Shown: in pieces, positions 16,429 to 24,233 of the stretch
How the letters are laid out: the number at the start of each line of letters is the position of its first letter
How positions within the stretch are numbered: position 1 is the stretch's first letter
Assembly: GCF_005405165.1 (NCBI RefSeq)
Contig: NZ_BJDN01000022.1
Span: 1 to 51,927, forward strand
Reading direction: 5' to 3'
DNA: 51,927 nucleotides
From: Loigolactobacillus binensis
GTDB lineage: Bacteria; Bacillota; Bacilli; Lactobacillales; Lactobacillaceae
The notes under the pieces: generated by a model
What the model was told of the DNA's origin: nothing
What the model saw: only the letters and a program-made list of their open reading frames with translations
Databases searched by the model: none
Position numbers and translations under genes: made by a program

Positions 16429-17687
16429 AACGATTACGTCAACTGCTGCTACTGGGACTTTGCCTACTGACCACCGCCACCTTACTTAGTGCCTGCGTGA
16501 ACCACCAAAAAAGTAGCGCCAACCCGCGGGTCACGGTCACCTTCTGGCACGGCATGACCGGCGCCAATAAAACCACACTAAACAAACTGATCCACGACTT
16601 TAATCAGTCGCAAACTAAGTACAAAGTTGTCGGCCGCTCGCAAGGCAACTTCAGTAATCTGCAACAAAAGATCACCGCAGCCGCTAAGTCGAAAACGTTG
16701 CCGACGATCGCGCAAACCACTTACACCAATGTGCCGGACTACGTGGCCGGCGGCTTCGTCACTTCATTTGATCCCTACCTTAGCCAGTCGACGCTTAGCG
16801 ATATTTACCCGGCGTTTCTGCAAGCCAATAAATATCACGGCAAGTACTACACCTTACCCTTCTCAAAATCAGCCCGGGTGCTGTTTTATAACCAAGACTT
16901 ACTTAAACAGGAAGGCTTGAGCTTACCGCAAACTTGGGGTGACATTCAAAAAATGGGCCCAGCATTGAAGGCTAAAGGTCTGACCACCATGGTATTTGAT
17001 CAAAGCTATGACGCTGAACTGGACGGTTTAGTCGCCCAAAGTGGTGGCCACTTATATCCGCTTAACGGTAAGGTCACCCTTGACCATAAGCAAACCGTAG
17101 CCGCCACCCACGTTATCTGGGACATGCTGCAAAACAAAACCGCAACCACCGCCGGCAATGACGGCTATGGCAGCACCAAGTTCTTCGCAGGAAAAACGCT
17201 ATTCTACAGCGGTTCATCAGCCGGTATTTCCGTCATGCAAGCTAGCACACCCAAAGGCATGCACTGGGCCACGGCGCCACTACCTAGCTATCACGGCAAA
17301 CAAGCCACGGCAATTTCCTGCAATGACATCGCGCTATTCAAATCAGCCTCAACCGCTCAACGCAAAGGCGGTGCCGCCTTCGTGAAATTCCTTATGCGTA
17401 AAAAGCAGACCATCTACTGGGCCGAAAAAACTGGCTACGTTCCCTTGGTCAAATCAGCGCAAAAAAATAAAGGCTACCACCAATACCTAGCCAAGAATCC
17501 TACGGCTAAAGCCGCCGTTGGCTCGCTGGACTTTGGTTTCCAAGACGCCACCTTCCCCGGTTACTATCAATCGCGGTTGGCGCTGTTAAAAACGATCGAC
17601 GCCATGACCACCGAGCAAGTCAGTCCTGAAAAAGCATTGTCGCATTTACAAACACAAATGACCAAGATCATTAAAGCGGCCCAATAA
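16425..17687 (+). CDS. ABC importer substrate-binding lipoprotein
   Basis: This is a family 1 extracellular solute-binding protein. A signal peptide with lipobox LLSAC places the lipidated Cys at residue 24. The mature part starts with PRVTVTFWHGMTGANK, the pattern of UgpB/MalE-like proteins, and has the domain-swap layout expected in 420 residues. It docks on the two preceding permeases. The WHGMTG opening resembles UgpB-type glycerol-phosphate binders, but the ligand cannot be assigned safely. Ribosome site AGGGAG lies about 10 bp upstream of the ATG. Confidence 0.9.
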   Translation: MKRLRQLLLLGLCLLTTATLLSACVNHQKSSANPRVTVTFWHGMTGANKTTLNKLIHDFNQSQTKYKVVGRSQGNFSNLQQKITAAAKSKTLPTIAQTTYTNVPDYVAGGFVTSFDPYLSQSTLSDIYPAFLQANKYHGKYYTLPFSKSARVLFYNQDLLKQEGLSLPQTWGDIQKMGPALKAKGLTTMVFDQSYDAELDGLVAQSGGHLYPLNGKVTLDHKQTVAATHVIWDMLQNKTATTAGNDGYGSTKFFAGKTLFYSGSSAGISVMQASTPKGMHWATAPLPSYHGKQATAISCNDIALFKSASTAQRKGGAAFVKFLMRKKQTIYWAEKTGYVPLVKSAQKNKGYHQYLAKNPTAKAAVGSLDFGFQDATFPGYYQSRLALLKTIDAMTTEQVSPEKALSHLQTQMTKIIKAAQ

Positions 17688-17692
17688 TAAAT

Positions 17693-17744
17693 AAAACGAG
17701 CAGTAAGTCACCACGTCAAAATGGTGACTTACTGCTCGTTTTAA
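17693..17744 (+). terminator. Terminator of the ABC importer operon
   Basis: A perfect 21-bp stem: AAAACGAGCAGTAAGTCACC from 17693, 8-nt loop 17714-17721, matching arm 17722-17742 ending CTCGTTTTAA. It lies six bases after the last stop. Confidence 0.9.
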
Positions 17745-17815
17745 TATCTAGCGCGTGGCGTTTCCCAAGTGCGCACGCTTAAATTTTTGGCCCTAACAGT
17801 TTTAAGCAAATTCGC

Positions 17816-17997
17816 TTAAACGCGGCGTTTCTTGCTATAAGCGCCTAAACCCAGTGTGCTTAACAATAACAGCCCGATCACCGTTAAATAACTTTGCTTG
17901 GCATCATTCGTTTGCGGCAAGGCTTGCCCGACAAGTTGTTGACTACGTGCGGTTTTAGCCAAATCAAAATTAATTGTCGTTGCAGCCACACCAGCAA
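17816..17997 (-). pseudogene. C-terminal remnant of an LPQTx-anchored surface protein
   Basis: Read on the minus strand this gives AKTARSQQLVGQ, LPQTND, a hydrophobic span YLTVIGLLLLSTLGLGAY and the positive tail SKKRRV before a stop. That is a complete sortase sorting signal of the LPQTxE-like class of some lactobacilli. No signal peptide or body precedes it: the frame is closed about 60 codons upstream, inside the neighbouring gene. It is the 3' stub of a cell-wall protein whose body was lost or replaced. A TTTAAGC-N6-GCTTAAA stem follows on the minus strand. Confidence 0.75.
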
Positions 17998-18903
17998 TTA
18001 CTGTGCGGTTGCTGGTGTGACTTTCTTTGTTAATACAAAGAAGCCATTATCTTTGTCCTTACTAAAGGTAAACTTAGTAGATTCGCTTTGCTCCAGTAAA
18101 GAGTAGCTTTTAAGCGCATCCCGAATTATTTCCTTACGAATTGCTAATTCTTTATCATTTGGATAAAGTTTTGCATGTAATTCTCTTTCTCTTGGATTAA
18201 TAACCACACCATCTGCGGAGTTGATCCAACTAAGTTCGTTTTCATTCTTCCAAAAGCGATACAGAAATGTTGCTGGTGTTTCCATATCAGCCACATATGC
18301 ACCAACTTCAGCAACGATTCTTTTATTAATATCATGGTAATCAGTTAATGAAGAAAATAATTCTGTTAAGGCAGTTTTATCTCGAATTAGCTTTTCAGCA
18401 ACTGCTAGCTGACTTAAGTTTTCAGCAAATGCAATCAATAACTTAACGACTTCATTTTTGTGTTGCTGAATTTGATCCCGATTTTCCTGCTGTAAATAAT
18501 TGATCAGCGTTTTTAATTTTCGTCGTATGTTGGTTGCATTATTTAAGGTATTTCTTACATTAGCTTCATATTTATGTCGAAACAATATGGGTGACGCTAA
18601 CGCGAGTTTACTCCACAGATCCTTCAAGTCACCACGAAACTCTTGCTCAAAACCAGTTATTTCTTGTTGCATATAGTTATAATCAATCCGTAATCTTTTA
18701 CTCTCATCAATTTCATTCTGACTTTGTACAACCTTGTATCTAAATTCATCATCCAATAACAAATGGAATTCATCTGCTAAATTCAACATTTGTTCAATTG
18801 CTTCTAATGCTGTACTCCGTTTTATTTGATAATATCTAATGCCCGCAATTGCCAGTGAAACAACGACACCAATCGCTTGTATCCAGTCTGCCCATACTCC
18901 CAC
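17998..18903 (-). CDS. Unknown membrane-anchored protein
   Basis: I do not recognise this 301-residue protein. One N-terminal membrane span (residues about 8-24, WIQAIGVVVSLAIAGIRYY) precedes a long, mostly helical, charged cytoplasmic domain rich in Gln/Glu/Lys/Arg, likely coiled-coil. The start is GTG with AGGAGTG 8 bp upstream. Its stop abuts the LPQTN stub, which reads in another frame; the junction carries near-repeats of a CAGCAA-type sequence, so a rearrangement has probably joined the two. Lower GC than the importer genes upstream. Membrane-anchored helical proteins of this kind are common in accessory regions. Confidence 0.7.
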   Translation of the reverse strand: MGVWADWIQAIGVVVSLAIAGIRYYQIKRSTALEAIEQMLNLADEFHLLLDDEFRYKVVQSQNEIDESKRLRIDYNYMQQEITGFEQEFRGDLKDLWSKLALASPILFRHKYEANVRNTLNNATNIRRKLKTLINYLQQENRDQIQQHKNEVVKLLIAFAENLSQLAVAEKLIRDKTALTELFSSLTDYHDINKRIVAEVGAYVADMETPATFLYRFWKNENELSWINSADGVVINPRERELHAKLYPNDKELAIRKEIIRDALKSYSLLEQSESTKFTFSKDKDNGFFVLTKKVTPATAQ

Positions 18904-19005
18904 GATCCAATCACTCCTATATGATAGCGATTATTTTTACTAAAAATTATAAATACTATTTTTTGACACACTAACGTTATAATATCCAAATGAATTGTAG
19001 CCCAA

Positions 19006-19164
19006 CTAATCGTCTGTATTTGAATCAGCAATTTTGTCAAAACCAGTCTGTAAGGTTTGATTTGCTGAACTAATAAAGTTGTAAACACGATGATTATCTT
19101 GTGAAACTAAAACATCTGGTTTCCCATTACGAAGAATATACAGATAGATAATCGTCTTCTTCAT
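19006..19164 (-). pseudogene. Small broken gene, 52 codons plus an upstream frameshifted part
   Basis: An ATG at 19162-19164 opens 52 codons (MKKTIIYLYILRNGKPDVLV ... GFDKIADSNTDD). Another frame just upstream reads VVTVAVYKHEEDDYLSVYSS before a stop, and the two segments together look like one continuous domain split by a frameshift near 19130. No ribosome site precedes the ATG. I read it as the C-terminal fragment of a decayed protein; a real 52-residue peptide is possible. The rest of 18904-19231 is AT-rich and shows no other gene. Confidence 0.4.
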
Positions 19165-19231
19165 GCTTATACACCGCTACTGTCACTACTTGATTGTCTA
19201 TTTACCATCCAGTCACGGCGCTAGATACCAA

Positions 19232-20131
19232 TTAAAACATTGAAGAAAATTGACTAACTAAACTCTGACCAAAAATAGAAAACAGGATGAATAATACGAT
19301 TTCAAGGACAATCATTGCAACCACAATCAGATAAACACTATCGAATCCAGTACGCGGCTGTGGAATCGCGATTGATTGCATAAAACCGATCACGAAAATA
19401 CTTGCCCCCAGGCTAATTACCAATACAGATAATAATTGTACGAAGCCACCCATTAGACTGAAAAGCATCACGCAGATCACCAAAATTATATTCAAATTAC
19501 AACGATGCATCAGGTCAGTAGTGTAATCAAAATAGCTAAGTGATTCTTTTTGAGCCCATTTACGAAATATAAATCCAACCAAACCTAAAGCCAGCATGCC
19601 AACAATTAACAATAAAAAGAATTTAAAATACACGGTTATGGCATTACTCTGAACCGTATTATTAACCGAATCAGCTGTACTACTGCCACCAAATATACCT
19701 AAGATGGAACTAGATGCATTCTCAACTGTATTAACACCGGCTTGAGCAGTTCTACCAACTGCGATACTTCCTATCAGTGCCCATGCTGCCATGGAAATGA
19801 TACCAAACCACCGATTGAATTGACCCACAACTACTTGAGATGGCTTTTTCCACGAATCAACTAAATAATTCCAATAACCACGACTGGATTGCTTGAATTG
19901 CGCCACTTGTTCAGCTCGTAACTGTGCTTGAACCTGCCGCTGTCGTTCTACTTCCGCCTGAATCGCTGGATCAGCTTGCTCTTGTTGATTACTTTGTGAC
20001 TGTGCCTCCGTCTGTGCGGATTCGGTTGTTTGTGAACGATTACCAGTTTGACCTTTAAGTGGTGTTCCACAAGTCGTACAGAATTTTGCAGCGGCGTCAT
20101 TAGTTGCACCGCATTTTGGACAAGTTTGCAT
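19232..20131 (-). CDS. Zinc-ribbon membrane protein of unknown function
   Basis: An N-terminal zinc ribbon (CPKCGATNDAAAKFCTTCG; Cys 4, 7, 18, 21) is followed by a Gln/Glu-rich linker (30-85), then about five membrane spans between residues 110 and 295. The length is 299. Function unknown; such zinc-ribbon multi-spanning proteins are frequent in lactobacilli. A GGGAGAG lies upstream of the ATG. Its promoter region (20179-20219) carries the same palindrome and -10 layout as two other promoters of this block, so I place it in the WYL-linked regulon. It follows the TcaA-like gene, which also has a zinc ribbon. Confidence 0.75.
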   Translation of the reverse strand: MQTCPKCGATNDAAAKFCTTCGTPLKGQTGNRSQTTESAQTEAQSQSNQQEQADPAIQAEVERQRQVQAQLRAEQVAQFKQSSRGYWNYLVDSWKKPSQVVVGQFNRWFGIISMAAWALIGSIAVGRTAQAGVNTVENASSSILGIFGGSSTADSVNNTVQSNAITVYFKFFLLLIVGMLALGLVGFIFRKWAQKESLSYFDYTTDLMHRCNLNIILVICVMLFSLMGGFVQLLSVLVISLGASIFVIGFMQSIAIPQPRTGFDSVYLIVVAMIVLEIVLFILFSIFGQSLVSQFSSMF

Positions 20132-20187
20132 GAATAAAATCTCTCCCTTTTTTTACTTTCTCGTTGTTGCTATGTGCAGCTGACTAC

Positions 20188-20219
20188 AGCATACAAAAGG
20201 CAACTGTCATAAAATGGCA
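20188..20219 (-). promoter_or_regulatory. WYL-block operator/promoter A (zinc-ribbon gene)
   Basis: TGTCATAAAATGGCA at 20205-20219 is a TGNCA-N5-TGNCA palindrome. Exactly 11 bp downstream on the minus strand is TATGCT (20188-20193). The 41-bp block 20179-20219 matches 26267-26307 at about 32 positions, including GCTG-x-CTACAGCATA. Confidence 0.65.
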
Positions 20220-20248
20220 CTGAAAGTGTTTTAAATAAATTTTGCTAG

Positions 20249-21706
20249 TTAATCGTCGCTACTATCGGTATCACTATCACTGGTGCCACCGATATGCTCG
20301 TCAGATATCTTAGTACTTGGTGCGATCGACGTAATTTTATAGCCGGTTCCTGACTTTTCAACAATGGCCTTATACTCAAATACCTGAACATGCTGACCTG
20401 CATCACTATCATCATCGTTGGACTGATTATCAAAAGTAAACGTGACACGGTAGACGACAGTCGCCTGATTACGTTTATACGGATAGACGTGTTTCACGTC
20501 GGTATCATAACTGACACCAGTGATAGTATCATCCTTATAGTAACCTTTAGCCATTGCCACTAAGGCGTTATATTCCGTATTTGCAGCACCGCCGACAAAA
20601 TAACTGGATAATGATTGATCATCTGCCCCATAATCCCCTGGTAGCTCACCGGTACTAGAGATCGTGTCCACACCATAAAAAATTGATTGAATCATACTGT
20701 CGGCATTCACATGACTGATCACACCAGGATAGGCGACCTTAACACTACTATCAGCATCAGCTTCAGTAATGTGGCGTACCTTAGATGTTAAAGTTCCCGC
20801 AGTCGATTTATAAGTTTCAGTTAGCCGCATATTACTAGACCAAGGAAGGTCAACCAAGCTTAGTTCACCAGCACTACCAATTACGCCTTCATTCTTACCA
20901 TTGATCTGTACTGTAGCATCAGGATAGCCTAAAGCTTCAAAAGAAATTGTTTTGATCGGCAACGCAAAATTCCGATTATTCGAAGTAATATGATAAGTTC
21001 CAGCATTACTTAACTGCTGTTTATTAACAATTGCAGTGGCCTTCAGCTTATACGTACCAGGCACCAGTGGCCCTAGACTCTTGGCCGTCGTAGCATTAGC
21101 GGTATATGCTTTTTTGCCATTTAAATAGATGGCCGTATGATCACGATTGGTCGTCACTTTAGGATAAACAGCTTTAATTGCAATTTTGTAGCGATCAAAA
21201 ACCAACCAAGCCTTACCGCTCTGCTTAAAAGTAAAATCACCATCATATGTAGTCGCCGAAACTGATCCTAACTGCGTTTTAAGATCCGCCAACGCCTCCT
21301 TGTTTTGCTGCATATAAGTCACCATAGGCTGTAACTTGGCATGATTTAATTTCAAGTTAACGTCACTAGTAGTAAAATAGTCCGCATCATCCTTACTATT
21401 CTTTCGAATTGCAGTGATTGCTCGATCCAGTTGTTTCTCTTTTGAATAATAGTTACTACCAAACATGTAGCCCCCAATTAATAGCACGGCTACTACAGCA
21501 ACAACTCCTAATAGCCATTTATTAGCGGTCTTCATCGGTGGACGCTTAACTGCTGTTACAGCAGTTGCTTGAGTCGCTCTAGTTGCCGTTTTAGTATTTA
21601 CTGGTTGTTGTTTAAAAGCATAACCACAATTGCCACAAAATTGTTCTCCGGCAGTAACAGGCTGTCCGCAATTGGGACAAAACCGTTTTTTGTTTTTATT
21701 ATCCAT
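20249..21706 (-). CDS. TcaA-like zinc-ribbon membrane-anchored protein
   Basis: The layout is that of TcaA-family proteins, which in staphylococci affect glycopeptide response and cell-wall stress. An N-terminal zinc ribbon (Cys 10, 13, 24, 27) is cytoplasmic, followed by a Thr/Ala linker, one membrane span (64-83) and a long extracellular part with repeated beta-type domains (about 90-160, 165-260, 260-340) and a C-terminal NTF2-like domain. It ends in an Asp/Ser tail. Length 485. An AGGTG site lies 8 bp before the ATG. Domain calls are from pattern only. Confidence 0.75.
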   Translation of the reverse strand: MDNKNKKRFCPNCGQPVTAGEQFCGNCGYAFKQQPVNTKTATRATQATAVTAVKRPPMKTANKWLLGVVAVVAVLLIGGYMFGSNYYSKEKQLDRAITAIRKNSKDDADYFTTSDVNLKLNHAKLQPMVTYMQQNKEALADLKTQLGSVSATTYDGDFTFKQSGKAWLVFDRYKIAIKAVYPKVTTNRDHTAIYLNGKKAYTANATTAKSLGPLVPGTYKLKATAIVNKQQLSNAGTYHITSNNRNFALPIKTISFEALGYPDATVQINGKNEGVIGSAGELSLVDLPWSSNMRLTETYKSTAGTLTSKVRHITEADADSSVKVAYPGVISHVNADSMIQSIFYGVDTISSTGELPGDYGADDQSLSSYFVGGAANTEYNALVAMAKGYYKDDTITGVSYDTDVKHVYPYKRNQATVVYRVTFTFDNQSNDDDSDAGQHVQVFEYKAIVEKSGTGYKITSIAPSTKISDEHIGGTSDSDTDSSDD

Positions 21707-22027
21707 ATTTATTCACCTAATCATTTCCAAAAAATTACTTAAACCCCAAATCAGCTTACTTAGTTTCTTTCACTTTTTTGTTTCTCTGGATGTGTTGTTG
21801 TCACTCCCTCCAAAGTAATCTAATTACACTGTTCCTCTCCAAATAAGCTATTACAAATTGACCGCTACAGCAGACGGGTACATGTTGGAATTCAGCACAC
21901 TATCCCCTTCGCAAAAGTAATGATGCGGTCACACTTGATATTTTATTTGGCCTGCAACGCGACGGAGGCATGAGTTGTTGTAAATTAGGTATGCCAGCAA
22001 ATTGAAATTACTTGCCAGTGAGAATGC
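21707..22027. other. Intergenic region without recognisable gene
   Basis: 321 bp between the TcaA-like gene and the lipoprotein gene. I found no clear terminator for the lipoprotein gene, no match to the block's palindrome, and no convincing reading frame. The promoter of the TcaA-like gene must lie here, but no good -35/-10 pair stands out. Confidence 0.5.
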
Positions 22028-22645
22028 TTATCTTTGAACCGTTGCAGAAGATGGCCCATAAAATGATTGATCTTCAAGTAACGTAAATCCACCTTGAAGA
22101 CTTCCGTATTGTGCAGTGATGAATACTGATCCATCTGAATGTGGTGTTAAAGTAAAGATATCTCTGCCTCTAGCACCTGGATAAGTATCCATTTCAAAGC
22201 CCCCACCGGCAGTTTGATGACTGCCACGTGAAGATTGCTTTGCTGAATCAGCATTAAAGTCAGTAAAGCCTCCCTTTTGAATCAGTGCAGAAGCTTCGTC
22301 AAAAGTTATCGGCCTGATTGATTCTGAACTGCTCGAAGCAGCATTGACGGCAGATGAACTAGTAGCAGTAGCGCCAGTACTATTTGCAGTAACTGAGCTG
22401 GAGCCTGCTGAATCAGAACTACTTGAAACCGTTTCTGCAGTGGAACTGGTTACCGAACTTGAAGTCGAAGCAGTTGAACTGGACACTTTGCTAGATGCTT
22501 TACTTGCTTTTTTAGCGGCCTTTTTCTTTTGGACAACACTACTCGTATCCTTTTTGGTTGTACTTGAATTTTTAGTCGTATTGCCACATGCCGCAAGTGA
22601 CAGCGTCGTTAATAAAGTAATCCCAACGGTAAACATTTTTTTCAT
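22028..22645 (-). CDS. Ser/Thr-rich lipoprotein of unknown function
   Basis: A 205-residue secreted lipoprotein. The signal peptide MKKMFTVGITLLTTLSLAAC places the lipidated Cys at residue 20. A Lys-rich then Ser/Thr/Ala-rich spacer (about 25-110) leads to a C-terminal globular domain (ITFDEASALIQKGG ... TLLEDQSFYG). I chose the ATG at 22643-22645 because GGGGGAG lies 9 bp upstream and the signal peptide begins there; a longer frame from 22780 would overlap the upstream gene and hide the signal peptide. It is the last gene after the two ImmA-like paralogues and may be in their operon, though a 115-bp gap separates them. Confidence 0.75.
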   Translation of the reverse strand: MKKMFTVGITLLTTLSLAACGNTTKNSSTTKKDTSSVVQKKKAAKKASKASSKVSSSTASTSSSVTSSTAETVSSSSDSAGSSSVTANSTGATATSSSAVNAASSSSESIRPITFDEASALIQKGGFTDFNADSAKQSSRGSHQTAGGGFEMDTYPGARGRDIFTLTPHSDGSVFITAQYGSLQGGFTLLEDQSFYGPSSATVQR

Positions 22646-22760
22646 AATAGCTGCTCCCCCAAATTTTCTACCTTTAGCGTCATTAGCTTTCGAACTGATA
22701 ACACTTATTACTTCCTCACCTGAAGTTACATTGCAAGCTTTAACAAGCAAGTTGTTTGGA

Positions 22761-23504
22761 TTAAAGATTGTAGAAATCATTCATTCGTTGGCGCATCAAC
22801 CATTCAGGCACATTGGCCAAGCGTGCCGCAGTTCTATCAAGAATGCTCAACCGCGGTGTATTGAAAATCATATTTTTATTATTGTGGGCATCAACAACAT
22901 CAAGTAGCGCTGCATCTTGTTCTTCCGCTATTTGTGTGACGCGGTCAACTAAATCTGCCGGCAACAACAAATTAGCCGCCAACTTATCGACCGTCCACTT
23001 CGACATTGCGGCTTCATTTTGACTAAAGTCAGGCACATATTCGGCAATGTTTAAGATATAAGTGGCCAGCCCTTGACCTACCAACCACGCTTGTTCGGGG
23101 AAGGTGACTTTTTGATCAGCTACGATCAGCGTTGCCGCCACTGCACGCTGACCCTGGCCAAGTACTTCTTTTTGTGGGTATAGCGAAAATCCGACTTTTA
23201 ACTCGCGACTATAATTGATCCGGACTTGTAATGCTTGAGCTAAACCCAATAGATCAACACAAGTCGCTTGATTAGACGCGCGTAAATGACCGAAATAATT
23301 CAACATTTCCGGAAAATCGCGCACGATATCACCATAGATATATTCACCAGAAGCATAGTTTTCTTCTACTGGCGCTTTTTTATCATCGTCAGTGGCAGCC
23401 GTTGCTAAATCAGGTTCTGTTACGGTTGCGGCCGCGCGAACGAACTCCGTTATTTTTTTCTGTTTCTTTTTTGAATTTTTCTTATGCTTTTTATCTTTAC
23501 TCAT
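22761..23504 (-). CDS. ImmA/IrrE-like protein lacking the zinc site, paralogue 1
   Basis: 247 residues. A Lys-rich head (1-18) and acidic linker lead to a domain resembling ImmA/IrrE proteases: FPEQAWLVGQGLATYIL (135-151) sits where family members have FxxAHELGHxLL, VDKLAANLLLP (172-182) matches the EANxFAAxLLMP helix, and TAARLANVPEWLMRQRM (225-241) matches the C-terminal LAxxFxVSxxxLxxRL. The HExxH residues are replaced (W, L, Q), and the Glu of the third motif is also missing, so peptidase activity is unlikely. It is about 70% identical by eye to paralogue 2. AAAGGAG precedes the ATG. It follows the glycosylase-like gene by 27 bp, so the two are cotranscribed. Family assignment is my inference from motif order. 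Confidence 0.6.
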   Translation of the reverse strand: MSKDKKHKKNSKKKQKKITEFVRAAATVTEPDLATAATDDDKKAPVEENYASGEYIYGDIVRDFPEMLNYFGHLRASNQATCVDLLGLAQALQVRINYSRELKVGFSLYPQKEVLGQGQRAVAATLIVADQKVTFPEQAWLVGQGLATYILNIAEYVPDFSQNEAAMSKWTVDKLAANLLLPADLVDRVTQIAEEQDAALLDVVDAHNNKNMIFNTPRLSILDRTAARLANVPEWLMRQRMNDFYNL

Positions 23505-23531
23505 TCTGCCTGTACTCCTTTGTTTAAACGA

Positions 23532-24173
23532 TTAGTCTAATGGTAATTGCCGTAACCGTTCTGCGATCGCGGCCATTTTTTCATACGACAACATGCTGGC
23601 ATAATGGTCGATTTCTTCACATTTAATGGTGCCTAAATTCAAGACACCTCGTTGCACCATAATTTTGACTAATTTCTCGGCTGCACGACCAAAAATAATC
23701 AAATATTGTGGTTGAACCAAATCAAGTTCTTCCTGTAACATAGCAGCACTTGCAGCAAATTTATCAGCATTTTCAGGTTCAGTGATTTCTTTCAGTGCAG
23801 TTGGGGCATTGGTTTCTGGAAAGTTCTTGATGGCATCAGTCATATAGCTACCCGCAAATGGTGTGTCCAACAACATTTTAGCCGCCTTATAATCTTGACT
23901 ATTCGGCGTTATATCATGGAAATTGGCCCAATCGTCATCACTGCACGGCCCACGGTCTGACCAATTTAACGCCAGCGCAACGCCGACACTAGTTAAATAC
24001 GTTTGCCGAAAAGTGGCATCGGCCAGTTGTGGTGCAAATGAATCAATCCCACAATCGACTGTGCGTAGTTTCTGTCCGGCTGCCGACTGCTGCCAAAGTG
24101 CCCAGCTACCGTATTTTCCGTATTTCGCCTGTAAAGCGGTATAAGTTGCGTCACTAATTTGATTATTATTCAT
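23532..24173 (-). CDS. Uracil-DNA-glycosylase-like protein
   Basis: 213 residues, soluble. Patterns fit the uracil-DNA glycosylase fold: a buried strand with SVGVALALNWSDRG (62-75) where MUG-type enzymes have the GLNPSxxG motif, AGSYMTDAIKNFPE (107-120), a second buried strand LVQPQYLIIFGRAAEKLV (152-169), and a His-containing loop DHYASML (189-195) where the HPS motif would lie. The motifs deviate from the catalytic consensus, so activity is uncertain. GAGGAG is placed 6 bp before the ATG. It lies between the two ImmA/IrrE-like paralogues in one operon, which is an unusual partnership. Confidence 0.6.
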   Translation of the reverse strand: MNNNQISDATYTALQAKYGKYGSWALWQQSAAGQKLRTVDCGIDSFAPQLADATFRQTYLTSVGVALALNWSDRGPCSDDDWANFHDITPNSQDYKAAKMLLDTPFAGSYMTDAIKNFPETNAPTALKEITEPENADKFAASAAMLQEELDLVQPQYLIIFGRAAEKLVKIMVQRGVLNLGTIKCEEIDHYASMLSYEKMAAIAERLRQLPLD

Positions 24174-24233
24174 TTTTTCTCCTCACTTACTTTGTTTGCT
24201 GTTCTATACAACTGATTACAGCGCTTTTTTTGA

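Noticed and set aside
21810..21860. Short leader peptide starting at a GTG beside GGAGGG (minus strand) before the TcaA-like gene
   Set aside because: The spacing between GGAGGG and GTG is too short, and 14 codons without family pattern give no support.
22646..22780. N-terminal 45-residue extension of the lipoprotein
   Set aside because: It overlaps the end of the ImmA-like gene, hides the signal peptide and has no ribosome site, whereas the internal ATG has GGGGGAG.
22344..22907. 187-codon plus-strand frame rich in Leu/Val/Glu
   Set aside because: It mirrors the Ser-rich linker of the lipoprotein and the end of the ImmA-like gene on the other strand; no ribosome site.
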